Under the pieces are notes generated by a model. That model had not been told where the DNA came from, ran no database searches, and saw only the letters and a program-made list of their open reading frames with translations. DNA of 64,000 bases from Nevskiaceae bacterium (GTDB lineage: Bacteria > Pseudomonadota > Gammaproteobacteria > Steroidobacterales > Steroidobacteraceae), in assembly GCA_024234075.1 (NCBI GenBank), contig JACKOV010000003.1:496001-560000 (forward strand). The letters run 5' to 3'. Positions 51,763-59,433 of this stretch are shown here, one piece after another. Position 1 is the first letter of the stretch, and the number at the start of each line of letters is the position of its first letter. Position numbers and translations under genes: made by a program.

Positions 51763-52485
51763 TCAGCCGAGATTGTGGAACACGCGCTGCACGTCGTCTT
51801 CCTGCTCGAGCTTGTCGACCAGCTCCAGCACTTCGCGCGCTTCGGTTTCGCCGAGCTCGGTCGGCGCGGTCGGAAGATACTCGTGCTCGGCCGACAACGG
51901 TGCGAGGCCGCGTGCTTCGAGGCCGGCTTGCAGGGTGCCGAAGTCGCTGAAGGCACAGCGCGCGATGATTTGCGGTTCGCCTTTTTCGCCGCTGCTCTCG
52001 CCCATTTCGTCGAGGCCGTGATCGATCAGGTAGAGCTCGAGATCGTCCTGGTCGATGCCGGCGGGGTCGAGGCGGAACACGCCCATCTTCTTGAACTGGA
52101 AGCTGACGCTGCCGCTGGTTGCGAGGTTGCCACCGTTCTTCGAGACGACGTTGCGGACGTTGGCAACCGTGCGGGTCGGGTTGTCGGTGGCGGTTTCGAT
52201 CAGCAGCGCAATGCCGTGCGGTGCGTAAGCCTCGTAGATGACTTCCTCGTAGTGGGTCGCGTCGCGGCCGCTGGCGCGCTTGATGGCGGCCTCGACCTTG
52301 TCCTTCGGCATGTTGACCGCACGGGCGTTCTGGATGACGCGCCGCAGCGTCGGGTTGGCGCCGGGATCGGGGCCGCCGGCCTTAACGGCCATGGTAATAT
52401 CCTTGGCGATGCGGGCGAACTGCTTCGCCATGCGGTTCCAGCGGGCGAACATCGTCGCCTTTCTGACCTCGAAAATGCGTCCCAT
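51763..52485 (-). CDS. YebC/PmpR-family protein
   Basis: A 240-residue member of the YebC/TACO1 family, whose members act as transcription regulators or help translation. It begins MGRIFEVRKATMFARWNRMAK, a variant of the usual AGHSKW start typical of the second YebC-like paralog (YeeN type). Conserved blocks: DITMAVKAGGPDPGANPTLRRVIQNARAVNMPKD and HGIALLIETATDNPTRTVANVR. The ATG at 52485 has GGAAGC upstream; the frame is open to 52689, overlapping the divergent methyltransferase. This is probably not the core yebC linked to ruvC. Confidence 0.9.
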   Translation of the reverse strand: MGRIFEVRKATMFARWNRMAKQFARIAKDITMAVKAGGPDPGANPTLRRVIQNARAVNMPKDKVEAAIKRASGRDATHYEEVIYEAYAPHGIALLIETATDNPTRTVANVRNVVSKNGGNLATSGSVSFQFKKMGVFRLDPAGIDQDDLELYLIDHGLDEMGESSGEKGEPQIIARCAFSDFGTLQAGLEARGLAPLSAEHEYLPTAPTELGETEAREVLELVDKLEQEDDVQRVFHNLG

Positions 52486-52613
52486 GTTGCTTCCGTCCGA
52501 TGCGAAGGCGGCATGGTACCAGCTAGACTCGGCCGGGTGCCCGGGTGGGGCGCTATCATCAAGCGGGGCTGGCCGCCTCCTCGGCGCGGCTGCCACGGAA
52601 GGAGGGCGTGCAG

Positions 52614-53765
52614 ATGTCCAGCCGGTCACTCCGGGAGCTTTATCGTCCGACCCACGACGAGGCCTCGCGCCAGCGTTTCGTCGGAGCACTCAAGGTCTTC
52701 GCCAACGGTCCGCTCGAGGGCCAGCTGGCCGCGCTGTACGAGTCACGTCTGGCGCCGCAGTTCGCGGCGGCACACGGCGGGCGGCTGCCGGCGAACCGCG
52801 TCGAAGCGCGGCCGCTGTTCGAATCGACTCCGCTGTACCAGCTGTGGGGTTCGATGGTCTACACCTCGCAGGATTTCATGTGGCAGGCCGTCGGAGCCAC
52901 CTGCAGGCGGATCCAGGCGGATTTCGAGGCCCGCGCGCGGCTGGCGACCGCCCGGCCGCGGGGCAGTCTGCAGCTCGATCCGTCGTTGTCGCTGCCGCGA
53001 CCGATTGCCGATTTCGAAATCCACCGCCAGCCCGGCGGCTACTTCGCGGCGTCGTCCGTCGATGATCTGTCGGCGGCGCTGAACTACTTCGGCACGCTGG
53101 AGCTGTATCGAGCCGCCAAGGGCCTGACGGCCAATGCGCCGGTCGGCGAGCCGGGCATCGGCCGCTTCATCGCGTCGGTCGTGCGCCGACGCTATCCAGA
53201 CCTGAAGCCTCGCCGGATCCTCGACCTCGGTTGCGGACCGGGACTCGAGACCGTGGGGCTGCAGGATGTCTTCCCCGATGCCGAGGTCCATGGTCTCGAT
53301 CTATCGGCGCCGTTCCTGCGCTTCGCGCACGCCTGGGCCGAGGACCGGGGTCTCACGATGCACTTCCGTCAGGCCGATGCGCAGCGCAGCGGCTATCCCG
53401 ATGGTCATTTCGATCTGGTGGTCTCGCATATCCTGTTCCACGAAACCTGGCATGACATCGCGCCACGTATCTTTGCCGAGGCGCGGCGCATCCTCGCACC
53501 CGGTGGCGTGTTCCTGAATGCGGACGTGCCCTATCAGCCGTCGCGGATGCCGATTCCCAAGCAGGTCACCAACGATTGGCAGGTGCGCAACAACGGCGAG
53601 CCGTTCTGGACCGGGTTTGCCGACACCGATGTGCCGGCGGCGCTGCGGGCGGCCGGCTTTGGCGTTGACGAGGTGGTGGCCGATTACGAGCCGCTCGGCG
53701 CGGGTCACTACTACTTCTTCGGCGGACGCCGCGGTACAGCGAACGCGCAGAGGGCGGCGGCATGA
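52614..53765 (+). CDS. Class I SAM-dependent methyltransferase, paralog 2
   Basis: A 383-residue protein with the same plan as the product of the gene at 49462: a helical N-terminal half (LYRPTHDEASRQRFVGALKVF) followed by a SAM domain. Motif I is canonical here (ILDLGCGPGLETVGLQDVFPDAEVHGLDLS), followed by YPDGHFDLVVSHILFHETWHD. The C-terminus (GAGHYYFFGGRRG) parallels the GGWFVFGG end of paralog 1. A GGAGGG site precedes the ATG at 52614; the longer frame from 52545 overlaps the YebC-family promoter. The downstream gene overlaps it by four bases. Confidence 0.87.
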   Translation: MSSRSLRELYRPTHDEASRQRFVGALKVFANGPLEGQLAALYESRLAPQFAAAHGGRLPANRVEARPLFESTPLYQLWGSMVYTSQDFMWQAVGATCRRIQADFEARARLATARPRGSLQLDPSLSLPRPIADFEIHRQPGGYFAASSVDDLSAALNYFGTLELYRAAKGLTANAPVGEPGIGRFIASVVRRRYPDLKPRRILDLGCGPGLETVGLQDVFPDAEVHGLDLSAPFLRFAHAWAEDRGLTMHFRQADAQRSGYPDGHFDLVVSHILFHETWHDIAPRIFAEARRILAPGGVFLNADVPYQPSRMPIPKQVTNDWQVRNNGEPFWTGFADTDVPAALRAAGFGVDEVVADYEPLGAGHYYFFGGRRGTANAQRAAA

Positions 53766-54070
53766 GCGACGTGTCTGGTTCCTCATCGATCCCGCAGCCA
53801 CCGCCGCTGCGGCTCGTGGCCGGCCCCGACCAGGTGCTGGATCCCGCCAGCATCGCGCAGCTGGTGGCCGTCACGCTGCGGCTGGCCATGGAAGTGAGTG
53901 TGCTGCGCGATCGACTGCGCACCCACGAGAGCCTGCTCGCCGGCCACGGCTTGCTCAGCCCCGAGGCGGTGGATCGGTACGAGCCTCCGGCGGATGAACT
54001 CGCCCTGCGTAGTGCGCTGGCGCGGGAGCTGGTCGAAGCGCTCGCCGCGGATCTCGGTCCCCGGTCCTGA
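53762..54070 (+). CDS. Small coiled-coil protein of unknown function
   Basis: A 102-residue protein without signal or membrane segment. Its start overlaps the stop of methyltransferase 2 (ATGA). The central part (SIAQLVAVTLRLAMEVSVLRDRLRTHESLLAGHG) has a heptad pattern suggesting a coiled coil, and the C-terminal part a second helix (LRSALARELVEALAADL). Translational coupling suggests it partners with the methyltransferase. No family recognised. A strong terminator follows. Confidence 0.72.
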   Translation: MSDVSGSSSIPQPPPLRLVAGPDQVLDPASIAQLVAVTLRLAMEVSVLRDRLRTHESLLAGHGLLSPEAVDRYEPPADELALRSALARELVEALAADLGPRS

Positions 54071-54092
54071 GCCAGGGTCCGGTTCTGATGCG

Positions 54093-54132
54093 GCCGCCGG
54101 CCATGGCACGCCATGGCCGGCGGCGGCGTTTT
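54093..54132 (+). terminator. Strong intrinsic terminator of the methyltransferase 2 operon
   Basis: Perfect 15-bp arms GCCGCCGGCCATGGC (54093-54107) and GCCATGGCCGGCGGC (54110-54124), two-base loop, then GGCGTTTT. The T run overlaps the stop codon of the convergent aldehyde dehydrogenase gene. Confidence 0.88.
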
Positions 54133-55549
54133 AGATGTCGCCCATGTTGGCGACGTCACCCGCCGGATTGCGGCTGGTGACCACAGCCTTGACGCGCAGG
54201 TAACGCGCGATGCCCGACGCGCCCATCCGCGCGCGTCCGAGGCCGGAGAAGCGCACCGGCTCCCATTCGAAGTCGAGCACGAAGCTCGACATCGAGATGT
54301 CGTTGATGCTGACGAAGCCGGCTTCGAGCCGCTCGGCCAGCGCCTGTGCTTCGGCTTCGGAGCCGGCGATCACATTGGCCGACAGGCCGAAGTCGCCTTC
54401 GTTGGCGAGACGGACGGCCTCGTCCAGCGTGTCGTAGGGCATCACCGGGATCACCGGACCGAAGGTTTCTTCGGTCATCACCTTCATCTGGTGCGAAACG
54501 TTGCTCAGCACGGTGACCTCGCACCAGACGCCGCCGCGTTCGATGATCCGGCCGCCGATCTCGATCTTCGCGCCCTTGGCAACCGCGTCCTCGATGTGGG
54601 CGCGCACGATCTCCGCCTGGCGTCCCATGATGAACGGGCCGATCTGGCCGTGTGGATCCTCGGCCGTAGTGCGCACGCTGCGCGCCTTCTGCAGCAGCTT
54701 TTCCATGAAAGGCGCGTACACCGCGCGATCGACGTAGACGCGTTCGAGCGACTGGCAGGCCTGGCCGCTGGCGAGGATCGAAGCGCGCAGCACTGCAGTT
54801 GCGGCGCGCTCCAGGTCGGCGCTGCGGGTGACGATCACCGGATCGTTGCCACCGAGTTCGAGGAAGGCCGGGATGAAGCGCCGCGCCGCATGCTCGGCGA
54901 CGATCCGGCCGGTGCGCACGCTGCCGGTGCAGACGATCGCGTCGGCCAGGTCGACCAGGTCGGCGCCGGTGCTGCCGGGGCCGGTCACGACGCGGAACAC
55001 TGCGGCGATGGCCGGCACCGAGTCGAAGATCTTGCGCAGCGGCTCGACGTAGCGCGGCGTGACTTCGCTGGGTTTGAGCACCACGCCGCAGCCGGCCATC
55101 AGGGCCGGAATGGTGTCGATCATCGACAGCACCACCGGGAAGTTCCAGGGCGCGATCACTCCGACCACGGGGTAGGGCACCAGCCGGCGGCAGCCGGCGA
55201 TGCCGGGTATGACCGACGGCCGTTCCGGCTCCGGTGCCAGCACGGTTCTGGCGTTGGCGATCGAGTGGGCAATCATGCTCTGCACGGCGCCGGCTTCGAT
55301 CTTGGCGATCCGGTGCCGGCCGGTATCGGCCGACAGAGCCTCGTAGAGCGCGGCGCCGTGGGCCTCGAAGGCCTGGCCGAGCGCGCGCAGCGCCGTGGTG
55401 CGTCCCTCCGCCCCGAGGGCCTGCCAGGCCGGCTGGGCGCGGCGCACCGCCTCGCAGGCCGCCTGGACGTCGGCACGCGAGCTGACCTCGAAGCTGTAGT
55501 CCTCGAGCCCCGTGAGGGGATTGCGTGCGTTCATCCGGGTGCTGCTCAT
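54131..55549 (-). CDS. Aldehyde dehydrogenase family protein
   Basis: NAD(P)-dependent aldehyde dehydrogenase of 472 residues. Motifs: cofactor region VVGVIAPWNFPVVLSMIDTIPALMAGC and CTGSVRTGR, general base Glu in FLELGGNDPVIV, and catalytic Cys in ILASGQACQSLERVYV. The C-terminal motif EETFGPVIPV is present. It resembles succinate-semialdehyde or benzaldehyde-type members; the true substrate is unknown. The start is the ATG at 55549, or Met6 at 55534. It is not obviously in an operon: 284 bases without a recognised feature separate it from the divergent DUF1428 gene. Confidence 0.9.
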   Translation of the reverse strand: MSSTRMNARNPLTGLEDYSFEVSSRADVQAACEAVRRAQPAWQALGAEGRTTALRALGQAFEAHGAALYEALSADTGRHRIAKIEAGAVQSMIAHSIANARTVLAPEPERPSVIPGIAGCRRLVPYPVVGVIAPWNFPVVLSMIDTIPALMAGCGVVLKPSEVTPRYVEPLRKIFDSVPAIAAVFRVVTGPGSTGADLVDLADAIVCTGSVRTGRIVAEHAARRFIPAFLELGGNDPVIVTRSADLERAATAVLRASILASGQACQSLERVYVDRAVYAPFMEKLLQKARSVRTTAEDPHGQIGPFIMGRQAEIVRAHIEDAVAKGAKIEIGGRIIERGGVWCEVTVLSNVSHQMKVMTEETFGPVIPVMPYDTLDEAVRLANEGDFGLSANVIAGSEAEAQALAERLEAGFVSINDISMSSFVLDFEWEPVRFSGLGRARMGASGIARYLRVKAVVTSRNPAGDVANMGDI

Positions 55550-55833
55550 GCTCGGTGTCTCCGGTCGGTCTCGTGATGCGGGCCGGATTCTCCCACCCGT
55601 TCGCAGGGTCTGTCATGCGGCGCGAGCGGGCGGATCCGCGGCGCGGCTCCCGTCCTGGCCTGCGGGCGATCGCGTGATGGGGGGGTAGACTCGGCCCATG
55701 GCCTCCGTGCTGTTGAACGTCGAGCCGCCGGGCAGCGTGCCGAGCGCGGGATCGAGGCGGGTCGGCACCCTTCGTGTCCGGCGGTGCTGGGGCGTCCTCG
55801 AGGGGTAGACGATCCACGCCAGAGGAGATTCTC

Positions 55834-56193
55834 ATGTCGCTGTACGTCGATGGTTTCCTGACCCCGGTGCCGAAGAGCAAGGTCGCCGCTTACCGCAGTC
55901 TCGCGCGCCGGGCCGGCAAGGTCTGGATGAAACACGGCGCGCTGGCCTATCACGAGTGCATTGCCGACGACGTCAAGCCGGGCAAGTGGACCTCGTTTCC
56001 GCAGGCCGTGAAGCTCAAGCCCGGCGAAGTCGTCTGGTTCTCCTGGATCGTCTACCGCTCGCGCCGCCATCGCGATCAGGTCAATGGCAAGGTCATGAAG
56101 GATCCGCTGTTCGCCGGCATGGACCCCAAGAAGATACCGTTCGACGGGCGGCGGCTGGTCTTCGGCGGATTCAAGTCGCAGGTCTCGATGTAG
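55834..56193 (+). CDS. DUF1428 family protein
   Basis: A 119-residue cytoplasmic protein of the YbaA/DUF1428 family, which has a ferredoxin-like (dimeric alpha-beta barrel) fold and no assigned activity. It begins MSLYVDGFLTPVPKSKVAAYRSLAR and contains VVWFSWIVYRSRRHRDQVNGKVMKDP and MDPKKIPFDGRRLVFGGF, all family hallmarks. AGAGGAGA precedes the start; the longer frame to 55774 has no site. It appears monocistronic. Confidence 0.88.
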   Translation: MSLYVDGFLTPVPKSKVAAYRSLARRAGKVWMKHGALAYHECIADDVKPGKWTSFPQAVKLKPGEVVWFSWIVYRSRRHRDQVNGKVMKDPLFAGMDPKKIPFDGRRLVFGGFKSQVSM

Positions 56194-56313
56194 GCGCAGC
56201 GGCCGGTCCCTGCGTCGATTGGCGCTTGCAATGCATCGAATCGTGAATGGCCGGTGCTCCTGCGCAGGGCGCAGACTAGGCGTATTGCGAAAGTTGCCGT
56301 GAGGGCTCGGTCG

Positions 56314-57408
56314 ATGCGCATCGGGGTTCCGACAGAGATCAAGATCCACGAGTATCGGGTGGGGCTGGTGCCCCAGTCGGTGCGCGAGCTGACGCTCGGT
56401 GGCCACGAGGTTTGGGTGCAGGCCGGGGCCGGCGAGGGCATCGGCTGCGGCGATGCCGATTATGTCGCCGCCGGTGCGCGCATCGTCGCGGAGGCCGCCG
56501 AGGTGTTCGCGGGCAGCGATCTGATCGTCAAGGTCAAGGAGCCGCAGCCGGCGGAGTGCGCCTTGCTGCGCCGCAGCCAGGTGCTGTTCACCTATCTGCA
56601 TCTGGCCGCCGATCGTCTGCAGGCCGAGGCGCTGCAGCGATCCGGCGTGCACGCCATCGCCTATGAAACCGTCACGGCCCGCGATGGTTCGCTGCCGCTG
56701 CTGACGCCGATGAGCGAGGTCGCCGGGCGGATGGCGGTGCAGGTCGGCGCCACCTGCCTGCAGAAGGCCAACGGCGGGCGTGGCGTGCTGCTCGGTGGCG
56801 TGCCGGGGGTCGCATCGGCCAAGGTCGTGGTGATCGGCGGCGGCGTGTCTGGGACGCATGCGGTTGAGACGGCGCACGGGATGCGGGCCGCAGTGACGGT
56901 GATCGACCGCTCGATAAAACGGCTGCGCGAGCTCGACGTGCAGTTCCTCGGCGCGATCGAAACCTTGTATTCCACGACCGAGACGATCGAGCGCGAAGTC
57001 CGGGCAGCCGACCTGGTGATCGGTGCGGTGCTGCTGCCGGGGGCGGCGGCACCCAAGCTGGTCAGCGAGGCCATGGTGCGTGCGATGCGCCCCGGCTCGG
57101 TGCTGGTGGACATCGCGATCGACCAGGGCGGCTGCTTCGAGACCAGCCGGCCGACCACCCACGCGCAGCCGACCTACGTGCTGCACGACGTGGTGCACTA
57201 CTGCGTGACCAACATGCCGGGTGCGGTGCCGCGCACTTCGGCGTTTGCGCTCAACAACGCGACCTTGCCCTATGTGCGCGCACTGGCCGACAAGGGCTGG
57301 GAGCGCGCCTGCGCCGAGGACTCGGGTCTGGCGGCGGGGCTGAATGTCAGTGCCGGCCGCATCGTGCACCCGGCGGTGGCGCGTTCGCTGGCAACTGCAG
57401 CGGCCTGA
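56314..57408 (+). CDS. ald: Alanine dehydrogenase
   Basis: NAD-dependent interconversion of L-alanine with pyruvate and ammonia. 364 residues from the ATG at 56314 (MRIGVPTEIKIHEYRVGLVP), which follows GAGGG. Conserved blocks: LIVKVKEPQPAECALL (Lys75 region), FTYLHLAAD (His96 region), NAD-binding VVVIGGGVSGTHAVETAHGM, and VDIAIDQGGCFETSRPTTH with the Asp near residue 270. Length is close to that of bacterial Ald. The stop lies two bases from the stop of the convergent GntR gene. Confidence 0.95.
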   Translation: MRIGVPTEIKIHEYRVGLVPQSVRELTLGGHEVWVQAGAGEGIGCGDADYVAAGARIVAEAAEVFAGSDLIVKVKEPQPAECALLRRSQVLFTYLHLAADRLQAEALQRSGVHAIAYETVTARDGSLPLLTPMSEVAGRMAVQVGATCLQKANGGRGVLLGGVPGVASAKVVVIGGGVSGTHAVETAHGMRAAVTVIDRSIKRLRELDVQFLGAIETLYSTTETIEREVRAADLVIGAVLLPGAAAPKLVSEAMVRAMRPGSVLVDIAIDQGGCFETSRPTTHAQPTYVLHDVVHYCVTNMPGAVPRTSAFALNNATLPYVRALADKGWERACAEDSGLAAGLNVSAGRIVHPAVARSLATAAA

Positions 57409-57410
57409 GC

Positions 57411-58169
57411 TCAGGCGGGCAGGTGCACGCGCCGGCCGAGATCGATGCCGGCCAGCTCGAAACCGCGGCGGAAGTCGCGGATGTGCTTTTCCGTCCAGGT
57501 GCGCGCCGCGGCTGCATCGCCGTCGCGCAAGGCTTCGACGATCCGCCGCTGGGCGCTGGCGATGCGCGTGCGCGCCTGTGCGAGCTCGTCGATCATCACC
57601 TCGAGCGAGGGCGCGAGCAGTTGCAGCAGCGGCTCGTGGCCGAGCATCAGCACCCGGTTGTGGGTCGCCTCGCCGAGGCGCTGGAAGAACTCCGCGGCCT
57701 GCCGGGCGGCAGCCTGAGGGTCGGGGTCGGCAGCGCTGGCCACCACCGCCTGCAGGGCTTCGAGATCGCTGCCGTGGCGGCGGCGCGCGGCGGCTTCGGC
57801 GATCGGCGGTTCGAGGATCGTCAGCCCTTCCCAGACATCGCGCAGCGTGACGTCGTGCAGGGCGAGGGCGCGACTGATGCCATCGGCGACGGCGCCGGGG
57901 TGAGGGCGGCTGACCATCATCAGCTTCGAGCCGCGTTCGCGACGCAGCAGGCCGCTTGATTCGAGCTCGCGCAGGGCTTCGCGGATCGTGGAACGGTTGA
58001 CGCCAAACTGCCGTGCCAGTTCGAACTCGGCGGGCAGGCGGTCGCCGTTCTCCAGCGAGCGGTTGGTGATCCGCTCGAGCAGCGCGGCCGCGACCTTGCG
58101 GTAGGCGGGCTCGAGCCGCAGAGGTTCGAAAGGCGCCGTCGGGCGCCGGCGGGCGTCGGGGAGGTTCAT
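57411..58169 (-). CDS. GntR/FCD-family regulator of the liu genes (predicted)
   Basis: A 252-residue transcription factor. The winged HTH spans residues 25-95 (LPAEFELARQFGVNRSTIREALRELESSGLL), followed by an FCD ligand domain with metal-ligand histidines (ATHNRVLMLGH, EKHIRDFRRG). Its start overlaps the liuA stop by four bases, so the two are translated together. An ATTGTCCGACAAT palindrome in the liuA-liuB promoter region fits the TTGTCNGACAA type of site known for FCD regulators, suggesting autoregulation and control of leucine catabolism. Many gammaproteobacteria use the MerR-type LiuR instead. Confidence 0.9.
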   Translation of the reverse strand: MNLPDARRRPTAPFEPLRLEPAYRKVAAALLERITNRSLENGDRLPAEFELARQFGVNRSTIREALRELESSGLLRRERGSKLMMVSRPHPGAVADGISRALALHDVTLRDVWEGLTILEPPIAEAAARRRHGSDLEALQAVVASAADPDPQAAARQAAEFFQRLGEATHNRVLMLGHEPLLQLLAPSLEVMIDELAQARTRIASAQRRIVEALRDGDAAAARTWTEKHIRDFRRGFELAGIDLGRRVHLPA

Positions 58170-59338
58170 GCGCTCTTGGCGAACAGCTCCCGGCCGATCA
58201 GCATGCGGCGGATTTCCTGCGTGCCGGCGCCGATCTCGTAGAGCTTGGCGTCACGCAGTAGGCGGCCGGCGGGACAGTCGTTGACGTAACCGTTGCCGCC
58301 CAGGGCCTGAATCGCTTCGAGCGCGACCTGGGTGGCTTTCTCGGCGGCGAACAGGATCGCGGCTGCGGCGTCGTGGCGCGAACTGCGGCCGGCGTCGCAG
58401 GCGCGAGCCACGGCATAGACCAGCGCCCGGGCGGCGTTCAGATTCGCGTACATGTCGGCGATCTTGGCTTGCATGAGCTGGAAGGTGCCGACCGGAGCGC
58501 CGAACTGGCGGCGCTCGTGCAGATAGGGCAGCACCAGGTCGAGCGCCGCTGCCATGATGCCGAGCGGGCCGCCGGCCAGCACCGCACGTTCGTAGTCGAG
58601 GCCGCTCATCAGCACCCGCACGCCGCCATTGAGCTGACCGAGAACGTTGGCCGCCGGCACCGCACAGTCTTCGAACACCAGCTCGCTGGTGTTCGAGCCG
58701 CGCATGCCGAGCTTGTCGAGCTTCTGCGCGGACGAGAAGCCGGCGAAGCCGCGCTCGACGATGAAGGCGGTGATGCCGCGCGGACCGGCCTGCGGATCGG
58801 TCTTGGCGTAGACGACCAGCACGTCGGCATCAGGACCGTTGGTGATCCACATCTTGCGGCCAGTCAGACGATAGTCGCCGCCGCGGCGCTCGGCCCGCAG
58901 CTGCATCGAGGTCACGTCGGAACCGGAACCGGGCTCGGACATGGCCAGCGCGCCGACGTGGATGCCGCTGACCAGCTTCGGCAGATAGCGGTCACGCTGC
59001 GTTTCGTTGCCATTGAGGCGGATTTGGTTGACGCAGAGATTGGAATGCGCGCCGTAGGACAGGCCGACCGAGGCCGAGGCGCGCGAGATCTCTTCCATCG
59101 CGATCACGTGCGCCAGATACCCCAGATCGCTGCCGCCCCAGCGCTCCGGCACGGTCAGGCCGAGCAGGCCCTGGGTGCCGAGGCGCGGCCACAGCTGTGC
59201 CGGGAACTGATTGCTGCGGTCCACCGAGTCCGCGAGCGGGGCGATTTCGGCGCGCGCAAAGCGGCGGACCGAGTCGCGGACTTCGTCGAGGGTGTCGCCG
59301 AGACCGAAATCGAAGTCGCAGGCGTCGAGGCCAGGCAT
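58166..59338 (-). CDS. liuA: Isovaleryl-CoA dehydrogenase
   Basis: FAD acyl-CoA dehydrogenase that converts isovaleryl-CoA to 3-methylcrotonyl-CoA in leucine breakdown. The isovaleryl-type catalytic Glu sits in GLDYERAVLAGGPLGIM, not at the C-terminal position of short/medium-chain enzymes. Other blocks: MSEPGSGSDVTSM, KMWITNGPDADVLVVYAKTD and CPAGRLLRDAKLYEIGAGTQEIRR. The ATG at 59338 gives 390 residues; a TTG at 59380 would extend it, but that codon lies inside the operator palindrome, so 59338 is preferred. Divergent from liuB. Confidence 0.93.
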   Translation of the reverse strand: MPGLDACDFDFGLGDTLDEVRDSVRRFARAEIAPLADSVDRSNQFPAQLWPRLGTQGLLGLTVPERWGGSDLGYLAHVIAMEEISRASASVGLSYGAHSNLCVNQIRLNGNETQRDRYLPKLVSGIHVGALAMSEPGSGSDVTSMQLRAERRGGDYRLTGRKMWITNGPDADVLVVYAKTDPQAGPRGITAFIVERGFAGFSSAQKLDKLGMRGSNTSELVFEDCAVPAANVLGQLNGGVRVLMSGLDYERAVLAGGPLGIMAAALDLVLPYLHERRQFGAPVGTFQLMQAKIADMYANLNAARALVYAVARACDAGRSSRHDAAAAILFAAEKATQVALEAIQALGGNGYVNDCPAGRLLRDAKLYEIGAGTQEIRRMLIGRELFAKSA

Positions 59339-59368
59339 GGCGGTTGCCCCCGCAACTGGGAGGGTGCT

Positions 59369-59381
59369 ATTGTCCGACAAT
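59369..59381. promoter_or_regulatory. Candidate GntR-type operator in the divergent liu promoter
   Basis: ATTGTCCGACAAT: two 6-bp arms (ATTGTC/GACAAT) around a single base, 30 bp from the liuA ATG and 52 bp from the liuB ATG. It fits the TTGTCNGACAA type bound by FCD-class GntR regulators, one of which is encoded directly after liuA. Confidence 0.75.
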
Positions 59382-59433
59382 CGAGCAATGACTGCAAGCC
59401 GGTCGTGACCGGCAGGGTCCGAGGGTCCAGCCC

